From positions 1 through 19,203 of the forward strand of contig CAZQIC010000093.1 of NCBI GenBank assembly GCA_964593555.1: a stretch of DNA of 19,203 nt, given 5' to 3'. This DNA comes from CAZQIC01 sp964593555. GTDB taxonomy: Bacteria; Bacteroidota; Bacteroidia; JAFLBG01. The translations under genes and the position numbers were made by a program. The notes under the pieces were generated by a model. That model saw only the letters and a program-made list of their open reading frames with translations, made no database searches and was not told the DNA's origin. Positions within the stretch are counted from its first letter, which is position 1. Every line of letters begins with the position of its first letter. This document shows, one piece after another, positions 1 through 7,217 of this stretch.

Positions 1-14
1 AATTAGTTATATCG

Positions 15-989
15 TTATTTATTAACAATTTGATTTTTAGAACTCCCCTTAATTACGTCTTCAGTTATTTCTACCAATGTGGTTACAATGGTAGCTTCGG
101 TTGGTCCGTATGCATTGAGAATTTTTGCTGTGTCGAAGTTTGTTTTTAATATACTGCATGTCCTGCCAGGTAACTCCTCACCCATAAATAAAAATGTGCT
201 AAGCGATGATAATATATTCTTGTTAAAATTCGGATGCCGTAAAAATAAAAATGCAAAGGATGGGGTAGATGTCCATATTGTGCAATTGTATTTTGCAATA
301 CGTTCAATAAATTTTTGTTGATCCTTTAATACCTCTGATGAATTTAATACGAGTGTTCCGCCACGTGCAAATGCATTTAAAATATCACAAAGTGAGACAT
401 CGAAAGTAAAAGGTGCCTGGTTCATAAAAACATCTGATGGATCGAAACTAAAATCCTTTATGGCCCAATCTAAAAATTTAAGGACCGACTTCCTGGCAAT
501 CTGAACGCCTTTTGGTTCGCCTGTAGAACCGGAGGTAAACATGATGTATTGTAAAAGATCTCCATCAACGTTATATGTTTTATTAGAATAATCAGGAATG
601 TAATTTATGTTTGATTCCAATCCGGAGTTTATTGTAATGGCAAACTCTAATTCAAGAATATCACTGGAACAATTAATTATTATTTGTGCACCTGTTTTTT
701 CTGAAATTTTTTTAATGCGGTCCAGGGGATAAATTTTGTCAATTGGAACGTAAGTTAAGCCGGCATGCATACAAGCTAAAATGGCAACCGGGAAAAGATG
801 TTCTTTGTGACCGTGAATTATTATTGGATGGCCGGCCGGTATGTTATGTTTTTTAAATTCATTGTAAAGTGTTTCCACCTTTGATTTCAACATGTTCCAG
901 CTGATGTCTTTATCACTTCCTGCAATTGCAATTTTCTCAGGAGTAATTTCCTGTTCAATAAATCCTTTTTTATGAAAATCGTATTTCAT
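15..989 (-). CDS. dltA: DltA-like amino-acid adenylation enzyme, C-terminally truncated
   Basis: ANL-family adenylation domain that would activate an amino acid with ATP and load it onto the carrier protein encoded at 3494-3721. Visible motifs are the P-loop FTSGSTGEPKG (about residues 151-161) and the core motif NAYGPTEAT (292-300). Overall similarity to D-alanine:carrier-protein ligase is clear up to about residue 314 (LVEITEDVIK). The protein then ends after ten unrelated residues. DltA proteins are about 500 residues, so the C-terminal subdomain (hinge, RGYRIE-type motif, catalytic lysine) is missing. None of the three frames down to base 1 resumes a recognisable DltA sequence. Position 269 is Met (FLFMGEELP), where D-Ala-specific DltA has Cys as I recall. 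Last gene of the operon, 7 nt after the MBOAT stop. Deletion, frameshift or a split enzyme are all possible. Family call is firm; activity is uncertain. Confidence 0.85.
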   Translation of the reverse strand: MKYDFHKKGFIEQEITPEKIAIAGSDKDISWNMLKSKVETLYNEFKKHNIPAGHPIIIHGHKEHLFPVAILACMHAGLTYVPIDKIYPLDRIKKISEKTGAQIIINCSSDILELEFAITINSGLESNINYIPDYSNKTYNVDGDLLQYIMFTSGSTGEPKGVQIARKSVLKFLDWAIKDFSFDPSDVFMNQAPFTFDVSLCDILNAFARGGTLVLNSSEVLKDQQKFIERIAKYNCTIWTSTPSFAFLFLRHPNFNKNILSSLSTFLFMGEELPGRTCSILKTNFDTAKILNAYGPTEATIVTTLVEITEDVIKGSSKNQIVNK

Positions 990-996
990 ATACTAT

Positions 997-2160
997 TTAC
1001 AATATTGGACAATTTCCGCTAAAAATATATATCGCCAATGCGGCAAGATTAAACATAATAAAAATGCTTATTACTTTAACTACTGCTGGATGTAAGTTTC
1101 CGAAAACAACATCTTTGTTCTTCTTTTTGCATTCAACCATGTACGTATTGTGAACGGCCGAATAAATTCCGAATAACAAACCACTCAACACGTAATTGAA
1201 TTTAAATCCATTCCAGCAGCCCATCAACAAAAAGGTAAGCAGCAAGGCAAGATTTTGCCTTAGAAGAGGATATTTTTTTAGACTTTTTTCCCTGCTAAAA
1301 AAAAGATACAGCGGATTGAAAAAATAATCTTTTAACCAATCACCTAAACTAATGTGAAACCGTTTCCAGAAATCCTGTGGGTTAATAGCAATAAAAGGAT
1401 TGCTGAAATTCACTGGTACATTTATTCCCATCATTTTTCCTAATCCCAAAGCCATCCAGGAATAACCTGCAAAGTCGAAAAACAAATAGATATAGTACGC
1501 ATACATAGTGTTTGCCATGTGAAGATACTCTTTGCTTGAATGATCAAAAATATTCAACCAGTAGCGGTCAATAATTTCGGCGATCACATATTTGAATGCA
1601 ATTCCCTTAATAACAGTGTTCCAGCCAATGATGAAATTTTCTGAATTGATAGCTGTAAAACCAATATCCTGGGAGGCTTTGAATCGTATGTGTTTATCTA
1701 TAGGACCTATCAATAGCGTAGGTGAGAAGGAAAGAAAATTAAAGTAAGTGGTAAAGTCAGTCATTTTATCATTTGGCGATTTGTCCATGTAATAACCAAC
1801 GATGCGAAAACTGGCATATGATAGTCCAGCAAAAGATATAAGGTAGTTAACTTCAAAAGGATAAAAATGAAAGCGGATATCCAGTTTTACCAGTAACATA
1901 GGTATAAGCAGGATAAGAACTCCCCATATTTTTTTATTGAACCAGATCTTTTCTGTGATCAGGTAAGTTGTTATGTATGAAAATACAATGAGGAATAAAA
2001 AATGGTAAGGCTTCGGATAAATAAGGGTAATGAAAACAAGATTTAAAAAGCCCAGAACATATTTATACTTTTCATTTGTGAATATATATTTACATACAGT
2101 TAAAATACCAATGAAAATTGCCATCAGTATAAAAAACTCGTATGAATTAAATGGAAGCAT
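997..2160 (-). CDS. dltB: DltB-like membrane-bound O-acyltransferase (MBOAT)
   Basis: Polytopic inner-membrane protein of 387 residues with about ten hydrophobic segments. It belongs to the MBOAT family, which moves acyl groups from a cytoplasmic carrier across the membrane. Family marks include FFDFAGYSWMALGLGKMMG (about 228-246) and the first active-site motif DFWKRFHISLGDWLKDYFF (263-281, His269). The second motif, normally G-x-W-H-G with the catalytic His, reads MGCWNG with Asn317 (codon 1210-1212). The His269-to-Asn317 spacing of 48 fits the normal spacing of the two active-site histidines, so this looks like a true substitution. The start is 2 nt after the microprotein stop. With the ACP, DltD-like and adenylation genes around it, the role is export of an aminoacyl group to an envelope acceptor. 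The acceptor is unknown. Confidence 0.9.
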   Translation of the reverse strand: MLPFNSYEFFILMAIFIGILTVCKYIFTNEKYKYVLGFLNLVFITLIYPKPYHFLFLIVFSYITTYLITEKIWFNKKIWGVLILLIPMLLVKLDIRFHFYPFEVNYLISFAGLSYASFRIVGYYMDKSPNDKMTDFTTYFNFLSFSPTLLIGPIDKHIRFKASQDIGFTAINSENFIIGWNTVIKGIAFKYVIAEIIDRYWLNIFDHSSKEYLHMANTMYAYYIYLFFDFAGYSWMALGLGKMMGINVPVNFSNPFIAINPQDFWKRFHISLGDWLKDYFFNPLYLFFSREKSLKKYPLLRQNLALLLTFLLMGCWNGFKFNYVLSGLLFGIYSAVHNTYMVECKKKNKDVVFGNLHPAVVKVISIFIMFNLAALAIYIFSGNCPIL

Positions 2161-2162
2161 AG

Positions 2163-2312
2163 TTAAAATTGTTGATATACAAATTGTGTTGCGGAACTTG
2201 TTTTGTTGTTCGGATGTTTGTTCTGTGGTGAATACAATAAGTATATCGCTATTGCTATTGTAGTATATAAAATAGTATTAATAAAAAAACGCCTTGTTAG
2301 TTTTGTGTTCAT
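2163..2312 (-). CDS. dltX: DltX-like membrane microprotein, 49 residues
   Basis: Short gene that exactly fills the gap between dltD and dltB. Its ATG (2312-2310) overlaps the dltD TGA as ATGA, and its TAA lies 2 nt before the MBOAT ATG, so all three are probably translationally coupled. The product begins MNTKLTRRFF, has one hydrophobic segment (about residues 9-27), a polar Asn/Lys/Ser/Thr linker, and ends TQFVYQQF. Basic residues before the helix predict an N-in, C-out topology. Gram-positive DltX is also about 50 residues with one helix and a C-terminal F-[IV]-Y-x-x-F motif whose Tyr accepts the acyl group from DltB before DltD passes it to the polymer. Size, topology, position and C-terminus all agree, so I infer a DltX counterpart. 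Sequence outside the motif is too short to prove homology. Confidence 0.82.
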   Translation of the reverse strand: MNTKLTRRFFINTILYTTIAIAIYLLYSPQNKHPNNKTSSATQFVYQQF

Positions 2313-3490
2313 TTAGTTAAATGATAAGTTTCAATTATGAATTTATCTACTTTGTACCAGCCGTAATCCGACATATGCATAACATCTGTCAGCAGCGCCT
2401 TTTCGTATTTTGTACTCTCTGTTTCAAATAAATTTAAGGCGGTAAATCCATTGGCTTTTATTTCCTGCTGAACGATGTGAATCGTAGATTCTATCTCCCT
2501 AAGATTTTGAAAATACAACGCGTTCAATGGAGAGATAATAAAGGATACATTCACTTGTTTTTCTTTTAATAATTTCATGAGTATTTTAAAATCTTCAAGT
2601 TCCTGGTTTAATGCTTCAGGTACAGGCCCAACCCGTCCTTTGTTATTATTTATGTAGCGAGAGAAGTAATCATTAGAAATGCCCATGCTATTGTTGGTTG
2701 CGTTAGCAATTACTGTTGCCTTGCTCGCCATCAATAAGCTGTCCCAGTTAATAAACACTGAATCAGAAATTACAACGCGATCTTTATTTATTTCAGAAAC
2801 GATTTCCGGGTATGTTTCTTCTAATAATAGTTCATCGCAATACAATAGGGGGCTGTAGGCGATTTTGTGAAATATACTTTGATTCGCCCTTCCTTTAAAG
2901 TTTAGCATTCTCAGGGGTAGGGAAGGTGAGTTAAATTCGCTGTACAATTCAGAAATACGTTTTCCTTCGTATGCCTGAAAATCAATATTCTCGTCATCAG
3001 TCAAAATGTTTTTCAGAAAATGTTCCGAATTAAATTCAAGGAAAATATCAGAAGAAGTACCTCTTGATCCCTTTCCTTCAAACCAGCCGGGAGAGAGAAT
3101 AATAACAATTCTTGAATTCTTCAATCGCTGATGATTAGCTAACAACTGTGAAAAAATGGAAAAGCATTGGTTGCCTGAATGTCCTATCGCCTGTACCTTT
3201 GTGCTGAATTTATTATTAATAAAATTATATGGGATCGCTTCCCCACCTGCAGTGAGTTCGGATGAGCCTAATAAATATATTATAGTATCTGAAAGTTCCG
3301 GTGATAAGAAATATTTTTCGTAACCAGGCGCATCGTTGAAATTAGTTATGAAAGGTGAGGGGGTAAAAACCGGCTCTTTTTTTAATTGGCCAAAAATCGA
3401 TTGGGTAATTTGTGGATCGAATGCAATTAAATAGATGGAGAGCAATGATAAAGCGAAAGGGAAAAAACAGAGAAGAACTATTTTTCTCAT
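2309..3490 (-). CDS. dltD: DltD-like extracytoplasmic acyl-transfer protein
   Basis: DltD-family protein with an N-terminal signal anchor (about residues 4-23) that leaves an SGNH-hydrolase-like domain outside the inner membrane. Family marks are LLGSSELTAGG (nucleophile Ser near 77), IGHSGNQCFSIFSQL, IVIILSPGWFEG, and a C-terminal LTDVMHMSDYGWYKVDKF, which holds the Asp and His expected for the catalytic set. Length (393 residues) is close to Gram-positive DltD. In the Dlt pathway DltD completes transfer of D-Ala to the acceptor polymer. I place the start at the ATG at 3490-3488; a TTG directly before it is possible but less likely. The ACP stop is 3 nt upstream and the microprotein start overlaps this stop, so this is mid-operon. 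The natural acceptor in this Gram-negative is unknown. Confidence 0.9.
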   Translation of the reverse strand: MRKIVLLCFFPFALSLLSIYLIAFDPQITQSIFGQLKKEPVFTPSPFITNFNDAPGYEKYFLSPELSDTIIYLLGSSELTAGGEAIPYNFINNKFSTKVQAIGHSGNQCFSIFSQLLANHQRLKNSRIVIILSPGWFEGKGSRGTSSDIFLEFNSEHFLKNILTDDENIDFQAYEGKRISELYSEFNSPSLPLRMLNFKGRANQSIFHKIAYSPLLYCDELLLEETYPEIVSEINKDRVVISDSVFINWDSLLMASKATVIANATNNSMGISNDYFSRYINNNKGRVGPVPEALNQELEDFKILMKLLKEKQVNVSFIISPLNALYFQNLREIESTIHIVQQEIKANGFTALNLFETESTKYEKALLTDVMHMSDYGWYKVDKFIIETYHLTK

Positions 3491-3493
3491 CAA

Positions 3494-3721
3494 TCAGATT
3501 TGACTAATTGTGCTGACTATTTTATTGATACTGTCAAAATTGTCGTCGTTAATTAAATGTTGTGGAATTTGTTTGCCAATTTTTTCTTCAATGGATACGA
3601 TCAGGTCCATGCTTGAAATGGAATCTAATAATTTTGACTTTATTATTGATTCATCATACCCCACCTTAACGAAAGCCAGGTTTGAAACCTCAGTCTGAAT
3701 AAATTCTTTTAAGTCTTCCAT
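3494..3721 (-). CDS. dltC: DltC-like acyl/aminoacyl carrier protein
   Basis: Carrier protein of 75 residues, the normal length for DltC. The phosphopantetheine attachment motif is LLDSISSMDL, with Ser34 as the modified residue after Asp33. It is followed by the helix VSIEEKIGKQIP, which fits DltC (an acidic recognition helix, then the I-P turn). It would carry the amino acid activated by the adenylation enzyme (15-989) to the MBOAT. It is the first gene of the operon, which differs from the usual Gram-positive order in which dltA leads. A perfect TAnnTTTG element (3761-3768) lies 39 nt upstream of its ATG. A phosphopantetheinyl transferase is not in the window and would act from elsewhere. 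Confidence 0.92.
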   Translation of the reverse strand: MEDLKEFIQTEVSNLAFVKVGYDESIIKSKLLDSISSMDLIVSIEEKIGKQIPQHLINDDNFDSINKIVSTISQI

Positions 3722-3760
3722 CTGTTTATTTAACCCTTAAAATTAAGAATTACTTAAAGG

Positions 3761-3768
3761 CAAAAATA
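3761..3768 (-). promoter_or_regulatory. Candidate -7 promoter element of the dlt-like operon
   Basis: On the minus strand this reads TATTTTTG, a perfect match to the Bacteroidota -7 consensus TAnnTTTG. It sits 39 nt upstream of the carrier-protein ATG, so transcription would start near 3754. I found no TTG-type -33 element at the usual 17-19 nt distance, so the call rests on the -7 match and its position between two genes. Confidence 0.45.
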
Positions 3769-3770
3769 CA

Positions 3771-4286
3771 TTACGGAAAATATTTATTCATCAGCATGTA
3801 ATCAATATTATCTGCCTGTGAATGGCAGTTGATACAGGATTCACCCTTTTTTGAAGCGGGTGTCACTACGCTGCCATCTGCATTAACATATCCCCAAACC
3901 CAGCCTTTTGCATCGGCATAGTCATGGTCAGATTTTTTGTAAAGGATGGCGTATCGACCGATGGTGGTTGAATTGTCATGGAGTTCTTTGACTATTACTG
4001 AACCTTCATGAAAAGTTGCTCCGGGCATCACTTTTTCATTGGTATCTAATTTCGAGGCTGCAATGGAATTGTATCGTGTCCGTAAAAATGGCTGTGAATG
4101 TCCGCTGCCTGAACTTTTGTTTAATAAAGCAGATGAGTTTTTGAACCACACAAAACCTGATGTTTCTTTTGCCATATTAAATAGCTCATTATCCGTTTCC
4201 GCCTTTTCTTTTTTGCAGGAGTCGATTATCAAAACGCTTATAATGCTTATGGTAAATAGGGTAAGGGTTCTTCTTTTATTGTTCAT
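3771..4286 (-). CDS. Cytochrome P460-type c-haem lipoprotein
   Basis: Exported protein of 171 residues. The N-terminus has a short basic start, a hydrophobic stretch (about 9-22) and then DSCKKE. Cys followed by Lys is common in Bacteroidota lipoproteins, although the lipobox is loose, so the Cys is probably lipidated. The C-terminal half resembles the cytochrome P460 domain: HEGSVIVKELHD, IGRYAILYKKSDHDYADAKGWVWGY, and a single haem-attachment motif CINCH near residue 152. Typical family members bind one c-haem in the periplasm; their substrates vary (hydroxylamine, NO, peroxide-type chemistry). It lies 43 nt after the aminotransferase stop and just before the dlt-like operon on the same strand, but a promoter-like element separates it from that operon. 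Substrate unknown. Confidence 0.75.
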   Translation of the reverse strand: MNNKRRTLTLFTISIISVLIIDSCKKEKAETDNELFNMAKETSGFVWFKNSSALLNKSSGSGHSQPFLRTRYNSIAASKLDTNEKVMPGATFHEGSVIVKELHDNSTTIGRYAILYKKSDHDYADAKGWVWGYVNADGSVVTPASKKGESCINCHSQADNIDYMLMNKYFP

Positions 4287-4330
4287 GTAATTTGCTATCT
4301 GTTATAAGAATTATGCTTATGGGTACTAAA

Positions 4331-5527
4331 TTATGAAACTACCTGCTGTATGCTTTTTAATATTAATTCACAGGCTAATTTTATTTCCTCTGTATTTATA
4401 GTTAATGGCGGTGCAATGCGCATGCTGGTGGAATTAAATAAAAACCAGTCGGTAATAATGCCATTTGATATACAAGCCTCAATTACTTTTTTGTTCATCT
4501 CTTCACTTTCAAACTCAACAGCAAAAAGTAATCCGGCACTTCTTATTTGTTTTATTGCGGAATGTTGTAATAAAGAATGAAATAATTTTTCATTTTCGGG
4601 AACAGAGGCTGTTAAATTTTCACTTTGCAAAACATTCAGCGTTGCTAATGCAGCGACACATGAAACCGGGTGTCCCCCAAAGGTGGTGATATGTCCTAAC
4701 ACAGGATTATTTGTTAAGCAACTCAGGATCTCTTTAGAAGAAGTAAATGTACCTATAGGCATTCCACCTCCAAGTCCTTTTGCTAATACCAATACATCAG
4801 GCACAACATTGTATTTTTCAAAGGCAAACATGGTTCCTGTTCGTCCGCAGCCTGTTTGTATCTCATCAAAAACTAATAAAGCACCTGTCTCGTCGCATCT
4901 TTTCCTTAGCGCATTTAAAAAATCTTGTTTACCGGGAACAATTCCTGCTTCGCCTTGTATGGGTTCCATAATAATGCAGGCAGTTCTATTGCTTATGTTC
5001 TTTAACGCTTCACTACTATTAAACTCTAAAATTTTTACATCGGGCAGCAAGGGACGAAATGAATTCTTGAAAAATTCGTCACCCATAATGCTTAGGGCGC
5101 CTTGTGTGCTTCCATGATAAGCATTTTTAAAAGAAATAATTTCTGTACGGCCTGTATAACGTTTGGCCAATTTCATGCTGCCTTCAATGGCTTCAGCGCC
5201 AGAATTTACAATATAAGTACTGTTTAATGTTGGTGGCAATAATTTGCTTAATGCTTCCGCCAATTTTACCTGTGGAGATAAAACATATTCTCCATACACC
5301 ATTACATGCATGTATTTTTTTAATTGTTCTTCAATGGCTTTTACAACAGTGGGGTGGCGGTGCCCGACATTACTTACAGAAATACCTGAAATAAGATCAA
5401 TATACTTTTTACCATGTATATCAAAAAGGCAAATACCTTCTGCGCTTTCTATTTCCAATGCAAGAGGCGAGGGGCTTGTCTGTGCCAGGTGATTGAGAAA
5501 AAGTGTACGGTTAGAAATTGACATCAT
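4331..5527 (-). CDS. Class III PLP-dependent aminotransferase (ArgD/GabT-like)
   Basis: Cytoplasmic fold-type I aminotransferase of about 398 residues, a normal length for the acetylornithine/ornithine/GABA aminotransferase group. Motifs counted from MSISN: NSGAEAIEGSMKLAKRYTGR (107-126, cofactor phosphate binding), EPIQGEAG (187-194), LVFDEIQTGCGRTG (217-230, Asp220 binds the PLP ring nitrogen) and LVLAKGLGGGMPIG with the PLP Lys249. The reading frame is open upstream to 5584, but that start would overlap the TPR gene by 53 nt. The adjacent ATGs at 5527 and 5524, 4-7 nt after the TPR stop, are the better starts and imply coupled translation. The substrate cannot be decided from sequence: no arginine or lysine pathway genes are nearby, and the partner is an exported TPR protein. 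Confidence 0.88.
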   Translation of the reverse strand: MMSISNRTLFLNHLAQTSPSPLALEIESAEGICLFDIHGKKYIDLISGISVSNVGHRHPTVVKAIEEQLKKYMHVMVYGEYVLSPQVKLAEALSKLLPPTLNSTYIVNSGAEAIEGSMKLAKRYTGRTEIISFKNAYHGSTQGALSIMGDEFFKNSFRPLLPDVKILEFNSSEALKNISNRTACIIMEPIQGEAGIVPGKQDFLNALRKRCDETGALLVFDEIQTGCGRTGTMFAFEKYNVVPDVLVLAKGLGGGMPIGTFTSSKEILSCLTNNPVLGHITTFGGHPVSCVAALATLNVLQSENLTASVPENEKLFHSLLQHSAIKQIRSAGLLFAVEFESEEMNKKVIEACISNGIITDWFLFNSTSMRIAPPLTINTEEIKLACELILKSIQQVVS

Positions 5528-5531
5528 TTTT

Positions 5532-6668
5532 TTATCTGCTTGTTCCCACACAATATTTAGGATAATATTTACGTGCGTCTTCAATGCCCATATCTACGGC
5601 CTTTTTAAAATCTGCACATGCCGGTTCATATTCCCAGCGGTTAAACCATGCGCCGCCGCGGTTAAAATATGCTTCAGCATCATTGGGGTTTAATTCAATA
5701 ACTTTCGAAAAATCATCAATGGCTGCAACATCATTTTTAATTTTTCCGTAAGCAATGCCTCGGTTGTAATAAGCATTTGTATAATTTAGTTTTAATTCAA
5801 TTGCATTTGTAAAATCAACTATTGCTCCTTCGAAGTCTTGTAGTTCAAGTTTCACCGACCCGCGGTAATAAAATGCTTCCGGATCCGATTTGTTTAATTC
5901 AATCGCCTTATTCAGATCTTCCAATGCGCCCGAATAATTTTCCGATTTTCCTTTTGCAGTCCCTCTAGAATAATAAACATAATAGTCGGGAGTTAAGTTA
6001 ATGGCTTTGCTGTAATCTTCCATAGCACCTGAAGCATCTTCCATTCGATCCTTAATAATACCGCGGCTATGATATGCTTCAGCATAATCGGGTTTTAATT
6101 CAATAGTTGTTGAAATATCTTTTAGTGCATTTGCATTGTCATTCAACTTCATATACAATAAACCTCTACGGTAATATGCCTCAACGTATTTTGGAGAAAG
6201 CTCAATTACTTTTGTCAGGTCGGTCATGGTATGCTCATCGTCATTCAGTGCGTTATTTGCCATTCCCCTGTCAAAAAAAACATCAGGCGTAATGAGCCCA
6301 AGTAAAATGGCACTATTAAAATCTTCTATACTTTCTTTATGTTGTTTTATGGAACCCTTCATTTTTCCTCTATAATAATACGCTTCCGGATTGTTTGGAT
6401 CCATTGTAATACTTTGGTTTAGGTCCGATATACAATCTGATGTATTATTTAAAAAGTAGTATGCCTTTCCTCTTCTGCAAAATGCTTCCGCATCGGTATT
6501 TAATTGTATGGCTTGAATATAGCATAGCAGCGCATCGTTGTACTTTTTTTCAAGCATTAAGGCATCACCTTTTTTTATATAAGCTTTAGCTGTTTTTTGT
6601 GAGTAGGAGGGTGCAGCACACACCAGCACTAAGGTAAAGGCAATTATATTTCTAATTCTGGAAACCAT
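5532..6668 (-). CDS. Exported tetratricopeptide-repeat protein
   Basis: Protein of 378 residues with a signal peptide (basic start, hydrophobic 8-18, then APSYSQ; cleavage probably after Ser22). The rest is about ten back-to-back 34-residue TPR units. Recurrent features are AYYYRGxxxxxLxxxxxALxDxxxAIELxPxxxxA, for example AIQLNTDAEAFCRRGKAYY near 50-68. TPR solenoids bind other proteins, so this is probably a periplasmic scaffold; no catalytic domain is attached. It starts at the ATG 6668-6666 with a perfect TAnnTTTG element upstream (6686-6693). Its stop is 4-7 nt from the aminotransferase start. The coupling is clear, but a shared function of an exported scaffold and a cytoplasmic enzyme is not obvious. 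Confidence 0.88.
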   Translation of the reverse strand: MVSRIRNIIAFTLVLVCAAPSYSQKTAKAYIKKGDALMLEKKYNDALLCYIQAIQLNTDAEAFCRRGKAYYFLNNTSDCISDLNQSITMDPNNPEAYYYRGKMKGSIKQHKESIEDFNSAILLGLITPDVFFDRGMANNALNDDEHTMTDLTKVIELSPKYVEAYYRRGLLYMKLNDNANALKDISTTIELKPDYAEAYHSRGIIKDRMEDASGAMEDYSKAINLTPDYYVYYSRGTAKGKSENYSGALEDLNKAIELNKSDPEAFYYRGSVKLELQDFEGAIVDFTNAIELKLNYTNAYYNRGIAYGKIKNDVAAIDDFSKVIELNPNDAEAYFNRGGAWFNRWEYEPACADFKKAVDMGIEDARKYYPKYCVGTSR

Positions 6669-6685
6669 AGGCTACGCTGTATAAC

Positions 6686-6693
6686 CAAATGTA
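6686..6693 (-). promoter_or_regulatory. Candidate -7 element for the TPR-aminotransferase operon
   Basis: The minus strand reads TACATTTG, a perfect TAnnTTTG, 17 nt before the TPR ATG. No good -33 TTG is present at standard spacing. It lies back to back with the plus-strand element at 6718-6725 in the short divergent gap. Confidence 0.45.
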
Positions 6694-6717
6694 GTAAAAC
6701 CATGACAAATATTGTAA

Positions 6718-6725
6718 TACCTTTG
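6718..6725 (+). promoter_or_regulatory. Candidate -7 element for the DUF1569-SET operon
   Basis: Reads TACCTTTG, a perfect match to the Bacteroidota -7 consensus, 16 nt before the ATG at 6742. Transcription would start near 6732 and leave a leader of about 10 nt. No clear -33 TTG at standard spacing. Confidence 0.45.
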
Positions 6726-6741
6726 TTATAGATTGAATACT

Positions 6742-7209
6742 ATGGACCCGGAAAAACTGCAATTTATTAAGGAGGATTTTATATCTCTGATAAGAAAAAT
6801 TGATCCTGCTGTAACTCCGGCCTGGGGTGTTATGAATGCGCAGCAAATGATAGAGCATATGAGCGATGCATTCAGAGGGGCTAACGGTAAAGTGAAAGCA
6901 AAAATTAACACGCCTGTAGAAAATATTCCCAAAATGAAGGCTTTTATTATGGGTGATATTGCTTTCAAAGAAAATACAAAGAACAGGAATTTGCCTCCTG
7001 AACCATCTCCATTAAAAAATCAAGATATTCAACAGGCGATTAAAGAGCTGGAAGTAGAAGTAAATGATTTTTTTAGTGTTTTTGAAAAGGAGCCGGGAAA
7101 AATAATTGATAATTCAATTTTTGGTGATTTAAATTATACTGAATGGGTACACTTATTGTACAAACATTGTGTACATCATTTGAAACAGTTTCGTTTGTTA
7201 AACAATTAA
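6742..7209 (+). CDS. DUF1569 / DinB-like helical protein
   Basis: Protein of 155 residues that resembles DUF1569 of the DinB/YfiT-like superfamily: four-helix bundles that often carry a three-His metal site and act as thiol-dependent transferases or detoxification enzymes. Supporting marks are an early AQQMIEHMSDAF helix with a His, and the C-terminal HLLYKHCVHHLKQFRLL, in which a HHxxQF-type end is typical of the family. I use the ATG at 6742. The frame also has a TTG at 6733, but the ATG fits the promoter element better. The SET-domain gene starts 8 nt after its stop, so the two are probably co-transcribed. Exact reaction unknown. Confidence 0.75.
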   Translation: MDPEKLQFIKEDFISLIRKIDPAVTPAWGVMNAQQMIEHMSDAFRGANGKVKAKINTPVENIPKMKAFIMGDIAFKENTKNRNLPPEPSPLKNQDIQQAIKELEVEVNDFFSVFEKEPGKIIDNSIFGDLNYTEWVHLLYKHCVHHLKQFRLLNN

Positions 7210-7217
7210 AATAATTT

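Noticed and set aside
15..3721. Recent transfer of the dlt operon from a Gram-positive
   Set aside because: Gene order differs from the classical operon, the promoter element is Bacteroidota-like and base composition looks like the neighbours; nothing marks an insertion.
4683..5117. 144-codon plus-strand frame opposite the aminotransferase
   Set aside because: Antisense shadow of a strongly conserved gene; no motif or plausible start region.
5528..5584. Upstream start for the aminotransferase (MKTHVN...)
   Set aside because: Would overlap the TPR gene by 53 nt and adds residues not typical of the family. The ATGs at 5527/5524 just after the TPR stop are better.
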